Assembly (NCBI RefSeq): GCF_000768355.1
Contig: NZ_AVPU01000023.1
Span: 1 to 41,740 of the forward strand
Direction of reading: 5' to 3'
Length of the DNA: 41,740 nucleotides
Source of the DNA: Lysobacter daejeonensis GH1-9
GTDB lineage: Bacteria; Pseudomonadota; Gammaproteobacteria; Xanthomonadales; Xanthomonadaceae
Position 1 is the stretch's first letter, and each line of letters opens with the position of its first letter. Below the pieces are notes generated by a model. It did no database searches. It was not told the origin of the DNA and saw only the letters and a list, made by a program, of their open reading frames with translations. Positions 38,608 through 41,740 of the stretch are shown one piece after another. The position numbers and the translations under genes were made by a program.

Positions 38608-39270
38608 ATGTCCTTCGCCGATTTGTTTCCCTCGCCCGCCACGTCCGCGCTGGTCGTGCTCGCGGCCTACCTGCTGGGTTCGTTGTCCGGCAGCCTGCTG
38701 CTGGGTCGGCTGCGCGGCGTCGACATCCGCACGCAGGGCAGCGGCAATGCCGGTGGCACCAATGCCTTCCGCACCCAGGGCGCGAAGTTCGCGCTGGGCG
38801 TGGTGCTGGTGGACATTGGCAAGGGCGCGTTGGCGGCGTGGCTGGGTATCCGTTTCGCGCCGGTGGCGGTGCCGTTGGCCGTGCCGACCCACGGCTACCT
38901 GGCAGCGTTCGCCGCTGTGCTGGGCCATGTGTGGCCGGCGTGGCACGGGTTCCGCGGCGGCAAGGGCGCGGCCACGCTGGTGGGTGCTTTGCTCGTGTTG
39001 TGGCCGTGGGCGTTGGCCGCCATCGTGCCGAGCTGGCTGCTGGTTGTGGTCCTCACCGGCTACGTCGGCCTCGCCACCGTGTTGGCGGTGCTGGTGCTGC
39101 CGCTGCTGGCCTGGTGGGGCGGGGCGGAAGCGCCGCGCCTGGCGTTCGCCGTCGCAGCCGCCGCGCTGCTCGTGTTCACCCACCGCGCCAACCTGCAGCG
39201 GCTGGCGGCGGGTACCGAGTTGCGGTTCGCGCAGGCGAGGCTGCTGCACCGCCTGCGCCGGGGCGGCTGA
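38608..39270 (+). CDS. plsY: Acyl-phosphate:glycerol-3-phosphate acyltransferase PlsY
   Basis: 220 aa inner-membrane enzyme with about seven helices. It transfers acyl groups from acyl-phosphate to glycerol-3-phosphate, the first step of phospholipid synthesis. The three active-site motifs are present: RTQGSGNAGGTNAFRTQG, GHVWPAWHGFRGGKGAAT and HRANLQRLAAGTE. The neighbour upstream would supply acyl-phosphate from free fatty acids. The stop TGA overlaps the ATG of birA (TGATG), so the two are translationally coupled. Confidence 0.97.
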   Translation: MSFADLFPSPATSALVVLAAYLLGSLSGSLLLGRLRGVDIRTQGSGNAGGTNAFRTQGAKFALGVVLVDIGKGALAAWLGIRFAPVAVPLAVPTHGYLAAFAAVLGHVWPAWHGFRGGKGAATLVGALLVLWPWALAAIVPSWLLVVVLTGYVGLATVLAVLVLPLLAWWGGAEAPRLAFAVAAAALLVFTHRANLQRLAAGTELRFAQARLLHRLRRGG

Positions 39271-40259
39271 TGGACGACCGCGTGCTGCTGGAGCAACTCA
39301 TCGCCGGCCCCGCGACGGGCGATGCGCTGGCGCGCCACGCCGGGTTGACCCGCGCGGCGGTGTGGAAGCGGATCGAGGCGCTGCGCGAGGCGGGCGTCCC
39401 GATCGAGGCCAAGCCCGGGCGCGGTTACGTGTTGGCCGCGCCGATGCAGTTGCTCGCCGCCGACGCCATCGAAGCGGATCTGTCGCCGGCCACGCGGGCA
39501 CGCCTGGCCGCGCTGGAAGTGGCGTGGTCGGTGGACTCGACCAACACCCGGTTGCTGGCCCGCGACGTGCCCGACGACGGCCTCGCCTTGGCCCTGCTGG
39601 CCGAGCGCCAGACCGGCGGCCGTGGCCGGCGCGGGCGGATGTGGACCTCGCCGCTGGGGGCCCATGTCTACCTGTCACTGGCGCGCGGTTTTGCCGGCGG
39701 GCTGGGGCGGCTGGGCGGACTGAGCCTGGTCGCCGGCATCGCCACCGTCGAGGCGCTGCACGCGATGGGCGCCAAAGCGGTGCGGTTGAAGTGGCCGAAC
39801 GACCTGGTCGTCGTTGCGGACGACGGGCTGCGCAAGCTGGGAGGACTGCTGGTGGAGGGTGGCGGCGAGCATGCCGGGCCTGCGCGTGCCGTGCTTGGCC
39901 TCGGCATCAACGTGCGCATGCCCGCCGCGCAGGCCGTGTTGATCGACCAGCCATGGTGCGACCTCGCCACGTTGTTGGGCGCCGTCGATCGCAATGCCGT
40001 GGCCGCCACCGTCCTGGACCGCCTGGTGCCCGCGCTTGACCAGTTCGATGCCGAAGGGCTGGCGCCGTTCCTGCCGCGCTATGCGGCACTCGATGTGCTG
40101 GCCGGGCAACCGGTGACCTTGATCGCCCCCGGCGGCACCCGGGAGGCCATCGCCCTCGGCCTGGCCGATGACGGCGCGTTGCGCGTGCGCCTGTCCGATG
40201 GGCTTGAGACGCGCGTGCATTCGGGTGAAGTGAGCGTGCGCCGCGTGGTGGCGCCATGA
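39270..40259 (+). CDS. birA: Biotin ligase / biotin operon repressor BirA
   Basis: 329 aa, bifunctional. The N-terminal winged helix (1-60, GDALARHAGLTRAAVWKRIE and PGRGYVLA) binds DNA; the central domain has the biotinyl-AMP loop ERQTGGRGRRGRMW, VRLKWPNDLVV and KLGGLLVEG; the C-terminal SH3-like domain (VLAGQPVTLIAP onward) follows. It attaches biotin to carboxylase carrier proteins and represses biotin synthesis genes. It starts in the TGATG overlap with plsY. The neighbour downstream is coaX, an order common in gamma-proteobacteria. Confidence 0.97.
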   Translation: MDDRVLLEQLIAGPATGDALARHAGLTRAAVWKRIEALREAGVPIEAKPGRGYVLAAPMQLLAADAIEADLSPATRARLAALEVAWSVDSTNTRLLARDVPDDGLALALLAERQTGGRGRRGRMWTSPLGAHVYLSLARGFAGGLGRLGGLSLVAGIATVEALHAMGAKAVRLKWPNDLVVVADDGLRKLGGLLVEGGGEHAGPARAVLGLGINVRMPAAQAVLIDQPWCDLATLLGAVDRNAVAATVLDRLVPALDQFDAEGLAPFLPRYAALDVLAGQPVTLIAPGGTREAIALGLADDGALRVRLSDGLETRVHSGEVSVRRVVAP

Positions 40260-40269
40260 GGATGCGAGC

Positions 40270-41016
40270 ATGAGCGTGTGGCTGTTCGACCTCGGCAATA
40301 CCCGGCTCAAATGCGCCCCGTTGCAGGCCGACGGGCGTCCCGGGCCGGTGCTGGCGGTGCCCCATGCCGATGCGGACTTCGAGGCGCGATTGGCCCAGGC
40401 GTTGCCGTCACAGTTCGACGTGGCCCACCTGGCCAGCGTGGCGCCGCCCGCACTGACCGTGCGCGTGCTGCAGGTGCTGGGCCGGCACTGCACGCGGACC
40501 ACGTTGGCGCGCACCCAGCACGCGCTTGCCGGCGTGCGCATCGCCTACGCCGAGCCGCGGCGACTGGGCGTGGACCGCTTCCTCGGCTTGCTGGCCATGC
40601 ACGCCGAAGGCGAAGGCGCGGCCTTGCTGGTGGGTGTGGGCACGGCCATCACCATCGACCTGCTCGACGCCACGGGCACGCACCACGGCGGTCGCATCGC
40701 GCCCTCGCCCACGCTCATGCGCGAGGCCTTGCACGGCCGCGCTCCGCACCTGCCGTTGCAGGGCGGCCACTACACCGCGTTCGCCTGCGATACCGACGAT
40801 GCGTTGGCCTCGGGCTGCGAAGGCGCGGCCATCGCGCTGGTGGAGCAGAGCCTGCGCGATGCCACGACACTTGTGGGTCACACACCGCAGTTGCGCGTGC
40901 ATGGCGGCGGCGCGGCGGCGCTGTTGCCGCACTGGCCGCAGGCGCGGCCAGCGCCCGACCTGGTGCTGCGTGGACTGGCGGTGTGGGCGCGGAGCGAGAC
41001 GGCCGTCGACGCCTGA
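40270..41016 (+). CDS. coaX: Type III pantothenate kinase CoaX
   Basis: 248 aa of the ASKHA fold: phosphate motif WLFDLGNTRLK, pantothenate-site GVDRFLGLLA, the catalytic Asp and second motif GVGTAITIDLLD, GGRIAPSPTLM and the adenosine segment RVHGGGAAALLPHW. It phosphorylates pantothenate in the first step of coenzyme A synthesis, and like other type III enzymes is not feedback-inhibited by CoA. The ATG at 40270 has GAGGATGCGAG in front of it, ten bases after the birA stop. Confidence 0.96.
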   Translation: MSVWLFDLGNTRLKCAPLQADGRPGPVLAVPHADADFEARLAQALPSQFDVAHLASVAPPALTVRVLQVLGRHCTRTTLARTQHALAGVRIAYAEPRRLGVDRFLGLLAMHAEGEGAALLVGVGTAITIDLLDATGTHHGGRIAPSPTLMREALHGRAPHLPLQGGHYTAFACDTDDALASGCEGAAIALVEQSLRDATTLVGHTPQLRVHGGGAAALLPHWPQARPAPDLVLRGLAVWARSETAVDA

Positions 41017-41031
41017 CGTACCCCCGCCGCA

Positions 41032-41037
41032 TACAAT
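41032..41037 (+). promoter_or_regulatory. -10-like box of the SPOR gene
   Basis: TACAAT lies 6 bases before the ATG at 41044. This fits leaderless transcription from a promoter inside the coaX-SPOR gap. Confidence 0.55.
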
Positions 41038-41043
41038 CGCCGC

Positions 41044-41740
41044 ATGTTGATCCGTGCCCTCATCGTCCTCCTGCTGGTGCTGAACCTGGGCGTCGCGGCG
41101 TGGTGGTTCTGGTCCCCGCCAACGTCGCCGGAGCGCGCGGTGGACCTGCCACCCAACGTTGCGCGTCTGCAACTGGTGCGCGAACGCGACGCCGACGTGA
41201 CGACTAGGCCTGCGGCGCCGCGCGCGGTGACCGCCGGTGCGGTGGCTGCCACGCCCGTGCCGTCGGCAACGGCCGCCCCGGCGGCAGTTGCGCCGGCCGG
41301 CGACGCTCCCGTTGGCACTCCTGAGCGCACATCCCCCGTGACGGTTGCCAATACACCGGCGCCGTCGGGCGATACGCCGCGCTGTTACAGCTATGGCCCC
41401 TTCGACAGCGAAGACACCCTCGTCGCGGCCCAGGCCACGCTCAAGCCGCTGACCGAGGCGCTCGTCGTGCGCCGGATCCCGCTCCGTTCAGGCCGCGGCT
41501 GGCGCGTATACCTGCCGCCGTTGGCCAATGCTGAGGAAGCCACCGCCGCGGCGGGGCGGATCTTGGCCGCCGGATTTCGCGACTACTTCATCGTGCGCGA
41601 GGGCGCGGAGGCCAACTCGGTGGCCCTTGGCCGCTTCGGCAGCGAGGCCGCCGCGCGCCGCCATGCCGAGGCGCTCAACGCCGCCGGCTTTGCCGTGCGC
41701 GCCGAGCAACTGGGGGCCGGCACCGGCTCGGCGTGGGTCG
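41044..41740 (+). CDS. SPOR-domain inner membrane protein (cut by right edge)
   Basis: 232 codons are visible. A single membrane anchor (LIRALIVLLLVLNLGVAAWW, about 2-23) is followed by a long Ala/Pro/Thr linker (about 50-110) and a SPOR-like domain with CYSYGPFDSEDTLVAAQATL (about 117-136), then GWRVYLPPLANAEEATAAA and a second half with DYFIVREGAEANSVALGRFG. SPOR domains bind denuded peptidoglycan at the division site. The protein is bitopic, with the SPOR part in the periplasm. It lies at the end of the birA-coaX block, as in other xanthomonads. The C-terminus is missing. Confidence 0.88.
   Translation, partial: MLIRALIVLLLVLNLGVAAWWFWSPPTSPERAVDLPPNVARLQLVRERDADVTTRPAAPRAVTAGAVAATPVPSATAAPAAVAPAGDAPVGTPERTSPVTVANTPAPSGDTPRCYSYGPFDSEDTLVAAQATLKPLTEALVVRRIPLRSGRGWRVYLPPLANAEEATAAAGRILAAGFRDYFIVREGAEANSVALGRFGSEAAARRHAEALNAAGFAVRAEQLGAGTGSAWV

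Overview
The window is about 41.7 kb of high-GC proteobacterial chromosome. No rRNA, tRNA, CRISPR array, phage or insertion sequence was recognised. The gene set (PhoP/PhoQ, a plsY-birA-coaX-SPOR block, CtlX, DusA, MtfA, a DUF2058 protein, many small secreted proteins) and the many start codons lying 6-9 bases after a -10-like box fit a Xanthomonadaceae member of the Lysobacter/Luteimonas type. That placement is inference from family knowledge, not from an alignment.

Layout. 1-3.9 kb: a lower-GC segment with a MarR regulator and its palindromic operator, a secreted intradiol dioxygenase coupled to a cytochrome b561, and a divergent ECF sigma/FecR-like pair. 4.0-5.1 kb: divergent DUF2058 and YgjP-type metalloprotease genes. 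5.1-9.2 kb, minus strand: a bufferin operon. Its order in the direction of transcription is bufA (Cys-rich precursor), bufB (MNIO/DUF692 enzyme), bufC (DUF2063 partner), a DoxX-like membrane protein, then a SigF-type sigma factor and its NrsF-type membrane anti-sigma factor. One clear SigF-like promoter (GTAACT-N15-CGAA) precedes bufA. 9.2-13.3 kb: a LytS/LytT-type two-component system, divergent from three secreted proteins including a retropepsin-like lipoprotein. 13.4-16.3 kb: a decayed alpha/beta hydrolase pseudogene, an MFS exporter and a zinc alcohol dehydrogenase. 16.4-24.9 kb: a secreted endonuclease I, several small secreted or membrane proteins of unknown function, an EF-hand protein, a HAD hydrolase and a GFA-GNAT fusion. 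24.9-26.9 kb: an ECF41 sigma factor with its carboxymuconolactone decarboxylase-like partner, a textbook ECF41 promoter (TGTCACA-N16-CGTC) and a RidA protein. 26.9-30.4 kb: a large secreted copper-radical oxidase with three C-terminal repeat units. 30.5-35.3 kb: dusA, ctlX, a small PepSY-like secreted protein and phoPQ. 35.3-35.45 kb: a nested inverted-repeat element. 35.5-41.7 kb: mtfA, a small secreted protein, a DAK2-DegV (FakA-FakB-like) fusion, plsY, birA, coaX and a SPOR protein cut by the right edge.

The most notable system is the bufferin operon, which joins the modified-peptide genes, the sigma/anti-sigma switch and the matching promoter in one 4-kb unit. In this family copper sequestration in the periplasm is the known role. 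The other strong regulatory reading is the self-contained ECF41 module. A metabolic link worth noting is the acyl-phosphate route: a fused fatty-acid kinase next to PlsY, the enzyme that uses acyl-phosphate.
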